Source of the DNA: Arenicellales bacterium
GTDB taxonomy: Bacteria; Pseudomonadota; Gammaproteobacteria; Arenicellales; JAJDZL01
DNA: 64,000 nt
Direction: 5' to 3'
Assembly: GCA_958295885.1 (NCBI GenBank)
Contig: OY282380.1
Location: 744,001 to 808,000 of the forward strand
The notes below the pieces were generated by a model. It saw nothing but the letters and a program-made list of their open reading frames with translations, made no database searches and was not told the DNA's origin. Shown piece by piece: positions 1-9,247 of the stretch. Within the stretch, counting starts at the first letter, position 1, and every line of letters begins with the position of its first letter. The position numbers were made by a program, and so were the translations under genes.

Positions 1-105
1 AATCGTTTTGAATTGATTGATTTCCACCGTATTCGCTTTGTCCAAAAAGATTTCGACAAAATAACTATAGACAAAGCGACCCCAGTGGATAAATTGAAAA
101 AATAA
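1..105 (+). CDS. C-terminal end of a gene entering the window
   Basis: The first frame is open from base 1 to a TAA at 103-105 and encodes 34 residues rich in Asp, Lys and Ile, starting NRFELIDFHRIRF. It reads like the tail of a larger protein whose start lies outside the window. No family is recognisable from so little. A chance open frame is possible because the region is AT-rich. Confidence 0.3.
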   Translation, partial: NRFELIDFHRIRFVQKDFDKITIDKATPVDKLKK

Positions 106-354
106 GAATGTTTGCATCAAGCAGCTAGTTTCGGAATTGCGGCAATATGTATTATGCTCGTTTACTGAAACAAACATGATTCTGGCACAATTGCCCCGAA
201 TCAGTGCAATAGGCTCGGATGTCTGACGTTTTCCAGAACTGCTATTAATGGAAGAACTGACTTTTTTTTGAATTAAAATGGTATACGGAGACGGATCAGT
301 CGTCGCATCGCACATTAAATTGGTGGAAAGCATTGTCTTTACCCCGTTGCTAAA

Positions 355-768
355 ATGACTGAAACGGCTGGTGCGTGCATAGAAATGTACCCGTCAGAGA
401 TGGCGTGGACGCGCGACAAAATGCCGCATGATCGTGAACCTGTGTGTTCACCTTCTCAACTTCCTGCCGTTAGCTCCGTCTCCAATTTCGACCTCACCCA
501 TGGAAGCATCACTAAGGTAAGGGATCAACTGCAAAATTTGCAAGAATCAGCCATTATGCGTGCAATTTACAGAGCAGCGACTTGCTCTACTGGCAAAACA
601 AGGGTCGATGTTCTTGACGGGACCATTGAACCACGAACATTAAAACTGGGAAGTCGTTGTTTCTCTCATAATACGGTTGATAGGGAATCACTCCAAACTG
701 CGACGACCAAGTTACATCAAGCGATTTTGTTGGACCTGCAAAATTCAAACAAACGACTTCACAGTTAA
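355..768 (+). CDS. hypothetical ORF, 137 aa
   Basis: An ATG-started frame of 137 codons on the plus strand between a partial gene and a tRNA. The product is Ser/Thr rich, has no signal peptide or membrane segment, and shows no motif I recognise. No good ribosome-binding site is visible in front of the ATG. It may be a chance ORF; it is listed because nothing on the other strand competes with it. Bases 106-354 and 769-968 around it hold nothing I can identify. Confidence 0.2.
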   Translation: MTETAGACIEMYPSEMAWTRDKMPHDREPVCSPSQLPAVSSVSNFDLTHGSITKVRDQLQNLQESAIMRAIYRAATCSTGKTRVDVLDGTIEPRTLKLGSRCFSHNTVDRESLQTATTKLHQAILLDLQNSNKRLHS

Positions 769-968
769 GTGCGTAATATTACGAAATTTTGGTAAGTTAT
801 AGTGAATTTGCATCTTAAAGAAAATTTATTTTTCTCTCTTTGTTTGCGACAGGGCTTGAGAACTGCTTTTCACAAACGTCGCTGTATCGTGCCAAAACTC
901 TACGACTGATGGTTTCTTGATCTTCGAAACTTGTTAATAACCGAAACCTAGGCTGTCATAATGATAAA

Positions 969-1042
969 GCGGGCGTAGTTCAATGGCAGAACTTCAGCTT
1001 CCCAAGCTGACTACGTGGGTTCGATTCCCATCGTCCGCTCCA
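969..1042 (+). tRNA. tRNA-Gly (anticodon CCC)
   Basis: A complete cloverleaf can be drawn. The 7-bp acceptor stem pairs GCGGGCG (969-975) with CGTCCGC (1032-1038). The D stem is GTTC/GAAC. The anticodon stem is TCAGC/GCTGA around loop TTCCCAA, giving anticodon CCC. The T stem is GTGGG/CCCAT around TTCGATT. The discriminator T is followed by an encoded CCA at 1040-1042. The anticodon reads GGG glycine codons. Confidence 0.95.
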
Positions 1043-1477
1043 TTAAACGGCCGACGCTGATGGAGATTCCATCATTTCAGTCCATGAAATTCCGTTTCCA
1101 AAGCCATTTGGACCGGACCTTATTGCGTAAAATGCGAATCTATCGCTTAAATTTTGCAGTCGCTTCTTCGATGGAACGGTAAACGGCTTCTCGAATGAGT
1201 TCAGGATGGGCAAAGACGAAAGAAACTATGGGGAAAACACACGGATGCAGTGATGGAGTCAAAGAGCATAAGACAGGGGCACGGCGGTCTGCGACCGGTG
1301 TGCCCTTGCTGATTGCGTTCGGTCAATGTCGTTGGTAAGGCCAAGGCTGCCTGCCGTGAACGGGTTCGGATTATTTCGACTCTATAACGTATTTCTACTG
1401 ATTAATTGTAAGTACAATACCTAGTTAACAAGCAGCACTGACAGGTATTTTTGCCCCTCTGTTGTTGAGAGGATCAT
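1043..1477. other. intergenic, with a possible minus-strand gene tail
   Basis: No intact gene. On the minus strand a frame ending with TAG at 1140-1142 reads FAHPELIREAVYRSIEEA and then TAKFKR, which has protein-like composition and may be the 3' end of a degraded gene. The rest shows no recognisable feature. Confidence 0.25.
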
Positions 1478-3115
1478 TTGATTGCGGTAGATTCCGGTAC
1501 TATTTGGAACGGAAGTGATTGCACCGTTTCCACACATGACCACCGACACATGCAGAAACGACCAATAAGACAAATTCGCCGGCTGAGAGAACACACGGTC
1601 TCATTAAAGGTCGTCATTCTCGTAGCAAGCATTCTGGCAAGCCTGGGTGTTGCCATGGCTGCGCCGTTGACGTTGACACTCATTCACGTCAACGACTGGG
1701 ACCGGATGGATGGCGTCGATAACGCCGGCGGTGCCGCTAGGATTGCCACTGTGGCCGCGGAGGAGCGCACCCGGGCCGAAGCCAAGGGCGGTCTTGCCAT
1801 CGTAACCTTTGGGGGCGACATGATATCTCCTTCACTGCTCTCGGGTATCGACCAAGGCGCGCACATGATCAATTTGGCTGACAGCATCGGTTTTGATGTC
1901 GCGGTCCTCGGCAACCACGAGTTCGATTTCGGTCCCGATGTTCTGCGCGAACGCCTCGCGGAGTCCAAGACGACCTGGTTGGCGGGCAATGTGAGTGTTG
2001 CGGGTCGGCCCGGTTTCCCCGGTGCCGCGGCTACGACGATGGTGGAAAAGGACGGCTACCAAATCGGCTTCCTCGGCTTGGTGACGCCGGAAACCTCGGT
2101 GATCTCGAAAGCGGGCCCAGATGTAAGCTTTGAATCAGTGACGGAAACCGGTGCCCGGTTGGCCGATGCGCTGAAGGCGGCCGGTGCCGACGTCGTCATC
2201 GCGTTGACACATTTAGAGCTTTCGACTGATCTGGAACTGTTACGTACTGTCGAGGCGATTGATGTGGTGCTGGGCGGCCACGATCATTTGCTGATCGCCC
2301 GCCATGACGGCCGGCAAGCTGTGATGAAGGCAGGATCCCAAGGACGTCATGTCGGTGTGCTGAACCTTTCAATGGACCGGGTTGTGAAGCAGGACGGTGC
2401 GCTTGAGACGGTTTGGAAACCTGAATTCCGGCTTCGTTCAACAGCAGGATTGGAAGGCGACGCCCTGATTTCAGCCATGGTGAGAGACTATCAGGCGCAT
2501 CTGGACAAAACCCTCAATGTCGTGATCGGCGAGAGCGCGACGGAGCTTGACACGCGCCGACTATCCGTCAGATCGGGGGAGACCGCCTTTGGCAACCTGC
2601 TGGCGGATGCCATTCGGGCAGCTACCGAAAGTCAAATCGCGCTATACAATGGCGGCGGAATACGTGGTGACACTGTCTATCCCCCCGGAACCAAAATTAG
2701 CCGCAAGATCGTTTTGGCCGAACTCCCGTTTGGGAACAAGACGGTGATGCTTCGCCTCACCGGAGCTCAGGTCAAACAAATGCTGGAGACCGGCGTGAGC
2801 CAGACCGAGCAAGGCGGTGGTCGGTTCCCGCATGTATCTGGACTGGCGTTCTCGTTTGACGTGCGCAAGCCGGTGGGTGAGCGCGTGACCAGCGTCAGTG
2901 TTGGCGGCGCAGCTTTGAAGGATGATCGAAGCTACACAGTCGCGACTAATGACTTCCTCGCGCTCGGCGGTGACGGCTACACCGTATTTGGCGATAGCGA
3001 GATATTGATTGATTCCAGATCAGGTGGCTTGGTGGCTAGTCACTTGATCAACTACATCGTCGCTGTCGGCACGGTATCGCCGAGAGTAGAAGGCCGAATT
3101 CGGCGCGAAGACTGA
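1478..3115 (+). CDS. exported bifunctional metallophosphatase/5'-nucleotidase
   Basis: UshA-type two-domain protein that hydrolyses phosphate from nucleotides or related esters outside the cytoplasm. A basic N-region followed by a hydrophobic segment ending in AMAA (about residues 38-62) is a signal peptide. The metallophosphatase domain starts at LIHVND; the usual Asp-x-His is replaced by Asp-Trp-Asp, while GNHEFD (about 145) and GGHDH (about 265) carry the metal ligands. The C-terminal nucleotidase domain has NGGGIR (about 390) and GGDGY (about 497). The TTG at 1478 is chosen because GAGAGGA precedes it; an ATG at 1550 lacks a site but would also keep the signal peptide. The gene stands alone. 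Confidence 0.88.
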   Translation: MIAVDSGTIWNGSDCTVSTHDHRHMQKRPIRQIRRLREHTVSLKVVILVASILASLGVAMAAPLTLTLIHVNDWDRMDGVDNAGGAARIATVAAEERTRAEAKGGLAIVTFGGDMISPSLLSGIDQGAHMINLADSIGFDVAVLGNHEFDFGPDVLRERLAESKTTWLAGNVSVAGRPGFPGAAATTMVEKDGYQIGFLGLVTPETSVISKAGPDVSFESVTETGARLADALKAAGADVVIALTHLELSTDLELLRTVEAIDVVLGGHDHLLIARHDGRQAVMKAGSQGRHVGVLNLSMDRVVKQDGALETVWKPEFRLRSTAGLEGDALISAMVRDYQAHLDKTLNVVIGESATELDTRRLSVRSGETAFGNLLADAIRAATESQIALYNGGGIRGDTVYPPGTKISRKIVLAELPFGNKTVMLRLTGAQVKQMLETGVSQTEQGGGRFPHVSGLAFSFDVRKPVGERVTSVSVGGAALKDDRSYTVATNDFLALGGDGYTVFGDSEILIDSRSGGLVASHLINYIVAVGTVSPRVEGRIRRED

Positions 3116-3410
3116 GCGGCGGGAATCGCCCGACTCGATATTTTTTATTAGTTTGATTGTTTTGAGGAAGCTGATGAATCTATTGCTTACGGCAAAGAAC
3201 GAGATAAATTCACTTGCAATAGACTCAATTCAGGTCGAGAAGCGGTAGACAGGACTATCGTTGTTGGTTTTAAGGAACACATGTTCAACAAAGTACCATC
3301 TTTACCGATAGCTAGTAATATCAATAATATACTGATTTGGCCTGTCTAGGAGGACTTTCCTCAAACGTGGTATGACATGTAAACCACCTGTCAGAGAAAC
3401 ACTTGGCTCG

Positions 3411-3953
3411 TTATGTTAGCAACTCTGGCTCGTCTAGAAGTATGATCGAGTTCCGTTGTGACGAGTTTTCCAGCCGCAGGTATCCGAACAGGATCTCTTT
3501 CTCGCCGGAGGAATGGTCGTTGATGTCGTGTTTCTGTCCGTCGCTCAAAGTAACAGAGAATTCTAATTCGTCTCGCTCGTTCGCTCTGACACCCTCAAAC
3601 TCTTTCCCCTGGAATAATCGCCGAAATAACTCCTTCATCGTCGACTGTAGCACCTCCGATTTGGGCTCCCTTTGACCCGACTTCTCTCTCACCATCTGCA
3701 GCCCGAACTCGGTCGCCATTTGAGACCTGATGTTCGCGTATTTATTCGTACGGTTGTACAGAGCGCTCTGGCGTTCCTGTTCTTCTTGGGGCTTAAGGTT
3801 CAGATTCACTCCGCCGATCTGTTCTCGCCGGACAGCGTACTGAATATTCGGGAAATTAGCTAAATTCTCGAACCTGCTGGCTGAAAAATTTTTTAATTTC
3901 GGATTTGGGGGATTGGACTTCTGAAAATGCAGAAGGCTGCAAGGCTGTCTCGC
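3411..3953 (-). pseudogene. remnant of an AAA/ABC-like ATPase, both ends missing
   Basis: The frame is open from 3953 down to a TAA at 3411-3413. It carries the C-terminal half of an ATPase of the type found in OLD/RecF-like and abortive-infection proteins: a signature-like SSGEKEILFGYL and a Walker B SIILLDEPEL, then two residues and a stop, where family members continue with the His-loop region. No Walker A is present. A GTG at 3809 could start 132 residues, but homology-like sequence (FENLANFPNIQYAVRR) continues above it, so the fragment is truncated at both ends. Probably non-functional. Bases 3116-3410 hold nothing recognisable. Confidence 0.65.
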
Positions 3954-4065
3954 TTAAAGTCTTGAGCTGCGATAGCTACCTGAAAATCTCGTGGAGAATG
4001 CCTTTGGTTAAGGGAAATTGCTAATGTCGATTTCTGCGTTCTGGTTTCGTTTCCCAAATCTCTGA

Positions 4066-4563
4066 CTATTGCAGTTCGCGCGGGACCACAAAATCAATCA
4101 ACTGTCCGGAACCGAGTTGCATCTGCTTCCACTTCTCCACAGGAACTTCGCACACCAGTGTTGCAGCGGTCGGGTATTTCTGAAATTTCGAATGCACCGG
4201 TCGCGTTTGGAGAACTGCACTTGCAAAATATCCAATCGCTGGATTGTGTCCAAGAATAAGCACCGGAGAATCATCAACGCTCGATAACGCTTTCACAATT
4301 GATCTGATCCCGCCGTGATACAGGTTGGATTCAAATCGGACGTCATACCTCCCGGGAATGCAGCGTTCAATCCGGCTCCACGTCTGCCGCGTTCTTACCG
4401 AAGTGGAACACAGCACGGTTCTTGGAATGTGGCCTCGCTCAGCCAGCCACCTGCCGATTGCGTTCGAAGCGCGCTTTCCGCGTTTTGCCAATGGACGTTC
4501 ATGGTCATTTAGGTACGGCGAATCCCAGCTTGATTTGGCATGTCTCGTAATGATTAACTTCAC
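4066..4563 (-). CDS. histidine phosphatase, SixA-like
   Basis: A 165-residue single-domain member of the histidine phosphatase superfamily. The catalytic TRHAKS motif (His8) is at the N-terminus and the second active-site His106 is in LGHNPAIG. Length and the short insert fit the SixA branch, whose founding member removes phosphate from phosphohistidine in phosphorelay proteins. The substrate here is unknown. The ATG at 4563 is the only sensible start because the motif begins at residue 6. It stands alone between degraded sequence on both sides. Confidence 0.88.
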   Translation of the reverse strand: MKLIITRHAKSSWDSPYLNDHERPLAKRGKRASNAIGRWLAERGHIPRTVLCSTSVRTRQTWSRIERCIPGRYDVRFESNLYHGGIRSIVKALSSVDDSPVLILGHNPAIGYFASAVLQTRPVHSKFQKYPTAATLVCEVPVEKWKQMQLGSGQLIDFVVPRELQ

Positions 4564-5710
4564 GTTTCCTCTATATAAGCAATTAGTTTTGTGAATTCCT
4601 CCAATGCCTATCCCTTTCCCAGGACCACTGAAATTATTTTATCAGCTCCAAAGTGACGTCTCTAGAGTCCGAAGCGACCGCTGTCTCAGTTACCGCCGGA
4701 TCACTCCATACAGGCTTCACGCTCCTTGCGCTTCAATTTTTCAGTGCTACACAAAATTTACAGCAACTGAATGCTCCCCCACGTCTTGGAGGACCGGTAC
4801 TTTCACATCTAGTACAAGAGAACAATGGGTCACATTACGTTGGTGGAACAAAATCAATTGATTCGCACCTTCGGATGAATACATTCATATTGCGATAACT
4901 TGGAACGCTGATTCCGAAGTTATGGAACTCTGATTCTGATCAGCTGATTCACGGTTTCGAAAGTTTTCAGTGCAACAGCGATGATTTTTGCTTCAAGTCA
5001 TGTCCTTGGGTCAAGTTTAAGTGTGGTTTCAATCGGCTTTGCCGAAAAAATTATTCTGACGATGTGGATAACTCTGTGTGCAGTCAGCGCCTCCACACCC
5101 GCGTCAATCGCACGCATTGCATCGTCTTCGCTCACGCAGTCAACTAAACTGGCGGGCAACAGTACGCTTGGGTCGCAACTGGCGACTTGTTGATAGCGTC
5201 GATAATTCCTTGATTAACTTTAATATATATTTGGTATTATTCAATAATAGTTCCTCATCCCGAATGTTGAAAGCCCAGAAACAGCCTCCATATTTAGTGT
5301 TCTCGGTCAATTCTCCTTAGTAAATGACAAGCCGCTGCAACTTCGTCAGCACTTTCCTCGTAATAGTATTTTCCAAATCGTAATACTTTTGAAGTCTCCG
5401 TGACAGAGGCTTTCCGCTTGGAACTTCGCAGGTGTTGTTGCCGCCACAGCGATGGAGCACCACAACGCCATCCTCCCAGATGATCAACTAATACTCCATG
5501 CATGCCGAGGTTTCGTCCGGAAACATTTCCATCAGCTTGAGCAACGAGATGTGGTTTCGGCGCGACTTGCTGTGCGCTTTTTTGGGGATTCATTTTGATT
5601 GCTCAATTGGTTAAACTAACGCACTGATGACTAAGGTATTTCAGTGGTTTATCAAATATATAATCATCTAAATCAAATCGCAGAAGAGCTTCGGCAACTA
5701 AATTGGACTC
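4564..5710. other. long stretch without an intact gene
   Basis: No convincing gene over more than 1.1 kb. Two things are worth recording. On the minus strand about 5230-4990, two frames joined by a shift read GIIDAINKSPVATQAYC and then VDCVSEDDAMRAIDAGVEAL, which is protein-like and suggests a degraded gene I cannot name. A 99-codon minus-strand ORF at 5294-5593 has no motif. The remainder is AT-rich and featureless to me. Confidence 0.3.
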
Positions 5711-6544
5711 ATGAAACGATCGACACTCTTTCCGTACGACTCGGGCTTCACACCCTGGATGGCGAGCCGCATGGACAGACGATTCTCACTGTCCCTATAT
5801 GTACCGGAATCGACGCCACAAAAAAGCGCCAGTCGCCTGCTGGTCCTGGTTCATGGCACAAGTCGCGTAGACTGGATGCGTCACTGTTTCCGGGAATTCT
5901 CGGAAAGAACAGGCACTGTGCTCATGGCACCGCTGTTTCCGGTTGGTGCTAGTGACGCACACGATGTTCATGGCTACAAGTGGATTGACACTCATGGTGT
6001 GCGCTACGATCTGCTGCTACTCGATATGATTGACCAGGCCGCAGCCACTTGGGCGTTTGCCAAGGACAAATTCGCTCTTTTTGGATTTAGCGGTGGGGGG
6101 CAGTTCGCACATAGATTTTTATACCTGCATCCGAAACGCCTGTCGGCCCTGTCCATCTGCGCTCCAGGTAATGTGACCCTGCCGGATCCAAAACGACCTT
6201 GGCCGGCTGGCGTGAAAGGACTTGAGGAACGGTTCGGCATATCGTTCGATTCCGAAGCCGTGCACGCAGTACCTACGCACATGGCAATCGGTGATGCGGA
6301 CACGGAAACATGGGAAATCGCCAAGTCTCCCGATGATCCGGTGTATATCAGCCGAGTCAATGATCTTCAAACCAATCGGATCGCAAGGCTGCAGCGGCTT
6401 AGAGATGAACTGCGGGATCGAGGCTCCGCCACCCTTCTTGATTTTGTGGAAGGGGCTGCCCACGACGGCCCAAATGTGGTTCCGGCGGTGATCCGATGGA
6501 TGGAAAATAGTGCTGTGGAGGATTCGGACGTCAGCATCTGTTGA
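5711..6544 (+). CDS. alpha/beta hydrolase
   Basis: A 277-residue cytoplasmic alpha/beta-hydrolase-fold protein. The oxyanion-region HG follows strand LLVLV at residues 43-50. The nucleophile elbow GFSGGG places the catalytic serine at residue 127. A candidate acid lies in IGDADTE (about 193) and a candidate histidine in EGAAHDG (about 253). The family includes esterases, lipases and peptidases, so the substrate cannot be assigned. The ATG at 5711 is the first in frame after a TAA at 5699; no strong ribosome-binding site is seen. It faces the minus-strand transport operon and is not part of it. Confidence 0.8.
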   Translation: MKRSTLFPYDSGFTPWMASRMDRRFSLSLYVPESTPQKSASRLLVLVHGTSRVDWMRHCFREFSERTGTVLMAPLFPVGASDAHDVHGYKWIDTHGVRYDLLLLDMIDQAAATWAFAKDKFALFGFSGGGQFAHRFLYLHPKRLSALSICAPGNVTLPDPKRPWPAGVKGLEERFGISFDSEAVHAVPTHMAIGDADTETWEIAKSPDDPVYISRVNDLQTNRIARLQRLRDELRDRGSATLLDFVEGAAHDGPNVVPAVIRWMENSAVEDSDVSIC

Positions 6545-6674
6545 AACCCTCGCAGCGACTGAATTCCATCCCGCCGTTGCAGAATCAGCGGGTCTAGACA
6601 AATACGTTCGCTAAGCAATTCCCTCGCAGATGACTTTGGCTGTCACTACGCTGAGATAATCACGCCTCGAGACT

Positions 6675-7610
6675 TCACGCTGCAGGCAGTGAATGTTGTG
6701 AAATGACACGCCTGAGTGCCTCGGGGTCCCAGTGCGGGTTCGTTCCTATACATACGATCTGGCATGGCACATCCTTGTTAAAGTTATAAAGTTCCCACCG
6801 TCTTCCGACGGTTTGTAACGCTTTGACTGCACCGTCCGCTGTTTTCACAAATCCTTTGACTCGAATCAGTCCCAGTGCGGGGGAAGTGAGCGCTTCAGCG
6901 AATCTTTCCACATCGGTCACAATTTCCAACTCCATCGCAATACTCGAAAAAAGCGAAGCATGCGAAACGCTTCCATCTGACAGCCGACGATCGCTGTCTT
7001 GCGGTATGCCGAATACAATGGCCGGTGGCAGATTGGCACCGGAGGTTTCAATGATTCGAGCATCCGGATACTGCTTCTCCAGCCACCTGAGTGTCGCTGC
7101 ACGAGAATTGTCTGCGACGAGATCAACTTTGTTAAGAATAACGATATCCGCATCCGTGAACTGGCGAGCTATGGTGTCGGAAAGGTAGGAATCCTCTGCG
7201 AGATGCAGCAGCGTCTCGGCGTCGGCCATGACAACTACGCCGTTCAGCGAAAATCCGTCGAGTATCTGGACAGTTTCGGCAACGGAGCCGGGAAGTGCGA
7301 CTCCGCTCGCCTCGATTAGAATGTGATCCACTCTGGGCTCGACCGTCCCAATGTCCAATAACCCTGTTACCAGATCGTCTCCGTAGCTGCAGCAGATGCA
7401 GCCTCCAACCACATTGATCACCTCACCTTCAATGGCTTCGATCAGATCGCCGTCAATGGGAAGTTCTCCGAATTCGTTGACCAGCACTGCAAGCCTCCTG
7501 CCATCTGCATTACGCAGCAGATGATTGATCAGTGTCGTTTTTCCTGAACCTAGATAGCCACCGATCACAGTGACTTTTGTCACTTCCTCGTTTTTTGAGT
7601 GCTGCGCCAT
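6675..7610 (-). CDS. CobW/G3E-family GTPase (metal chaperone)
   Basis: A 311-residue G3E GTPase. The P-loop GGYLGSGKTT is at residues 17-26, the family's metal-binding Cys-x-Cys-Cys is in GGCICCS (residues 69-75), and NKVD gives guanine specificity. A CobW C-terminal domain follows. Members insert zinc, cobalt or nickel into target enzymes using GTP. The start codon overlaps the amidohydrolase stop in TGATG at 7612-7608, so the two are almost certainly co-translated, and the amidohydrolase is a plausible client. That link is inference from position. It is the last gene of the transport operon. Confidence 0.9.
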   Translation of the reverse strand: MAQHSKNEEVTKVTVIGGYLGSGKTTLINHLLRNADGRRLAVLVNEFGELPIDGDLIEAIEGEVINVVGGCICCSYGDDLVTGLLDIGTVEPRVDHILIEASGVALPGSVAETVQILDGFSLNGVVVMADAETLLHLAEDSYLSDTIARQFTDADIVILNKVDLVADNSRAATLRWLEKQYPDARIIETSGANLPPAIVFGIPQDSDRRLSDGSVSHASLFSSIAMELEIVTDVERFAEALTSPALGLIRVKGFVKTADGAVKALQTVGRRWELYNFNKDVPCQIVCIGTNPHWDPEALRRVISQHSLPAA

Positions 7611-9247
7611 CAGACTTCAGCGGCTGCAAACACGCGCCCGTCCTGAACAGTTCCCCAAATTCGAACATCTTTGAGCCTCTTCCCGCCAATTCGGGTTGGA
7701 TCGTCCTCGAGAACAGCGAAGTCGGCTCGTTTACCGCATTCGATTGATCCAATCTCGCCATCAAGCTTCAGAGTATAGGCAGCACCCAACGTTATGGCGT
7801 GCAGGGCAGCGTCTATACTGATGCACTCGTTCCGACCGAGAACGCGTCCTGAACTGGTCAGCCGGTTGATTGCACACCAGGCAGTGAATAGCGGACCAAG
7901 CGGTGTAATTGGCGCGTCGGAATGTATTGTAGTGGGCACACTGCAAGCCAGAGCCGTTGCACAGGCGTTCATGCGTTCGGCCCGTTCCGGTCCTACGGTA
8001 TGCCTGCAATGCAGATCACCCCAGTAGTAAATGTGGTTCGAAAACAAATTCACGCAAACTCCGAGCCCGTGCATCCTGCGAAACTGTGCAGCATCGGCCA
8101 GCTGGCAATGCTGCAATGTGAAACGGTGGTCAGGAGCCGAACGCAGCTGCAAGGCATCCTCAATGCAGTCGAGTGCAAGCTCGGTTGCCTGGTCGCCATT
8201 TGTATGGGTGTGGACCTGCACGTCTTCTCTGAGTGCCAGTCGGTAAACCTCTTTTAATTGTTCAGGCGGCAGGTACCAAAGCCCGTTGGGAGAACCGTTG
8301 AAATACCCGGGCTTCCGAAGTCTCGCGGTGAACCCCTGGATGGAGCCATCTGCAACCACCTTGATTGCCCCCAAGCGCAACCGGTCGGTACTCTGTTCGA
8401 GCAGTTCGTGTGCTCGGTGAATCAGGTTCGGAACCGTAATATTGACCAATTTACGAGCCGCTGCGATTCTTACCGGGAAATCTTTTTCCCCAGTGACACG
8501 GAGCATCATTTCCACCGCGTCGTCGGATAAGAGAGCGGCGAGGTCGGTTGCTGTAGTCACACCACTTCGGATGCACTGTCGTGCAAACTGCCGAAGTCCC
8601 AGCTCATCCCGACCGAGTTCTTCGCGGAGGAAGCCGACATGGCGATTCGCCGCCGACATGACTTCGTGTCCTCTCAGTTCGCCGGTTGGCAGACCATTTT
8701 CATCTAAAGGAATCCCTCGATGATTCAACCCGGTGCGCAGCAGTCCGGACAGTTCCAGAACTTTTGTATTCACGTTGAGAATATGACAGGATGCATGGAG
8801 AATTCCAATCGGACGTTCGCTGGAAACCTGGTCGAGATCGCGCCTGTCCAGACACTCTCCGTTAAAAAAGAGTGGATCGTATCCCCAGCCCGCGAGCGGT
8901 GCCCCAGGATCGTTGAGACCCACCTCGACTTCCCGCAGGCGATTCAGCAGGAGAGCATTGGAAGAAAGCCCCCGCCAAACCACTCCATCAGGGTCGATCC
9001 GATCGAAGGGGCCGCAGTAAGCCCGTCGCCAGAAAGCGCCTTGCATTACGTGACAGTGTCCCTCGACAAGACCAGGCATCAGCACCTTGTCGGACAATTG
9101 CGTATCGAGTACAGATCTTCCGAAACCGGGCAGCTCTTCCGGGGTGCCAACACCAACAATCCTTCCGTTCCGTACCGCGACGTGTGTCGCTGCCGGTCGA
9201 GACGGATTCATAGTGATGATCTTTTTCGCTCTATAGACGGTAATCAA
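7610..9247 (-). CDS. amidohydrolase family protein, YtcJ type
   Basis: A 545-residue metal-dependent amidohydrolase of the YtcJ-like group. The N-terminal beta-sandwich begins ITVYRAKKIITMNP. Metal-ligand motif GHCH follows near residue 63. HTHTNGDQ, LQHCQL and SDAPITPLGPLF carry the later histidines and the catalytic aspartate. Relatives hydrolyse N-acyl or amide substrates; the exact substrate is unknown. The start overlaps the upstream ATPase gene by 4 bp and the stop overlaps the CobW-family gene by 1 bp. This puts it in the importer operon and suggests it degrades the imported solute. Confidence 0.88.
   Translation of the reverse strand: MITVYRAKKIITMNPSRPAATHVAVRNGRIVGVGTPEELPGFGRSVLDTQLSDKVLMPGLVEGHCHVMQGAFWRRAYCGPFDRIDPDGVVWRGLSSNALLLNRLREVEVGLNDPGAPLAGWGYDPLFFNGECLDRRDLDQVSSERPIGILHASCHILNVNTKVLELSGLLRTGLNHRGIPLDENGLPTGELRGHEVMSAANRHVGFLREELGRDELGLRQFARQCIRSGVTTATDLAALLSDDAVEMMLRVTGEKDFPVRIAAARKLVNITVPNLIHRAHELLEQSTDRLRLGAIKVVADGSIQGFTARLRKPGYFNGSPNGLWYLPPEQLKEVYRLALREDVQVHTHTNGDQATELALDCIEDALQLRSAPDHRFTLQHCQLADAAQFRRMHGLGVCVNLFSNHIYYWGDLHCRHTVGPERAERMNACATALACSVPTTIHSDAPITPLGPLFTAWCAINRLTSSGRVLGRNECISIDAALHAITLGAAYTLKLDGEIGSIECGKRADFAVLEDDPTRIGGKRLKDVRIWGTVQDGRVFAAAEV

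Noticed and set aside
3117..3150. Short hairpin (GGCG/CGCC) with a later T run after the 5'-nucleotidase gene
   Set aside because: The stem is only 4 bp and the T run starts more than 10 bp downstream, so an intrinsic terminator is not convincing.
5644..5952. ORF of 102 codons overlapping the start of the alpha/beta hydrolase
   Set aside because: Most of it is a shifted reading of the hydrolase gene; only the first 22 codons are outside it, and they carry no signal.
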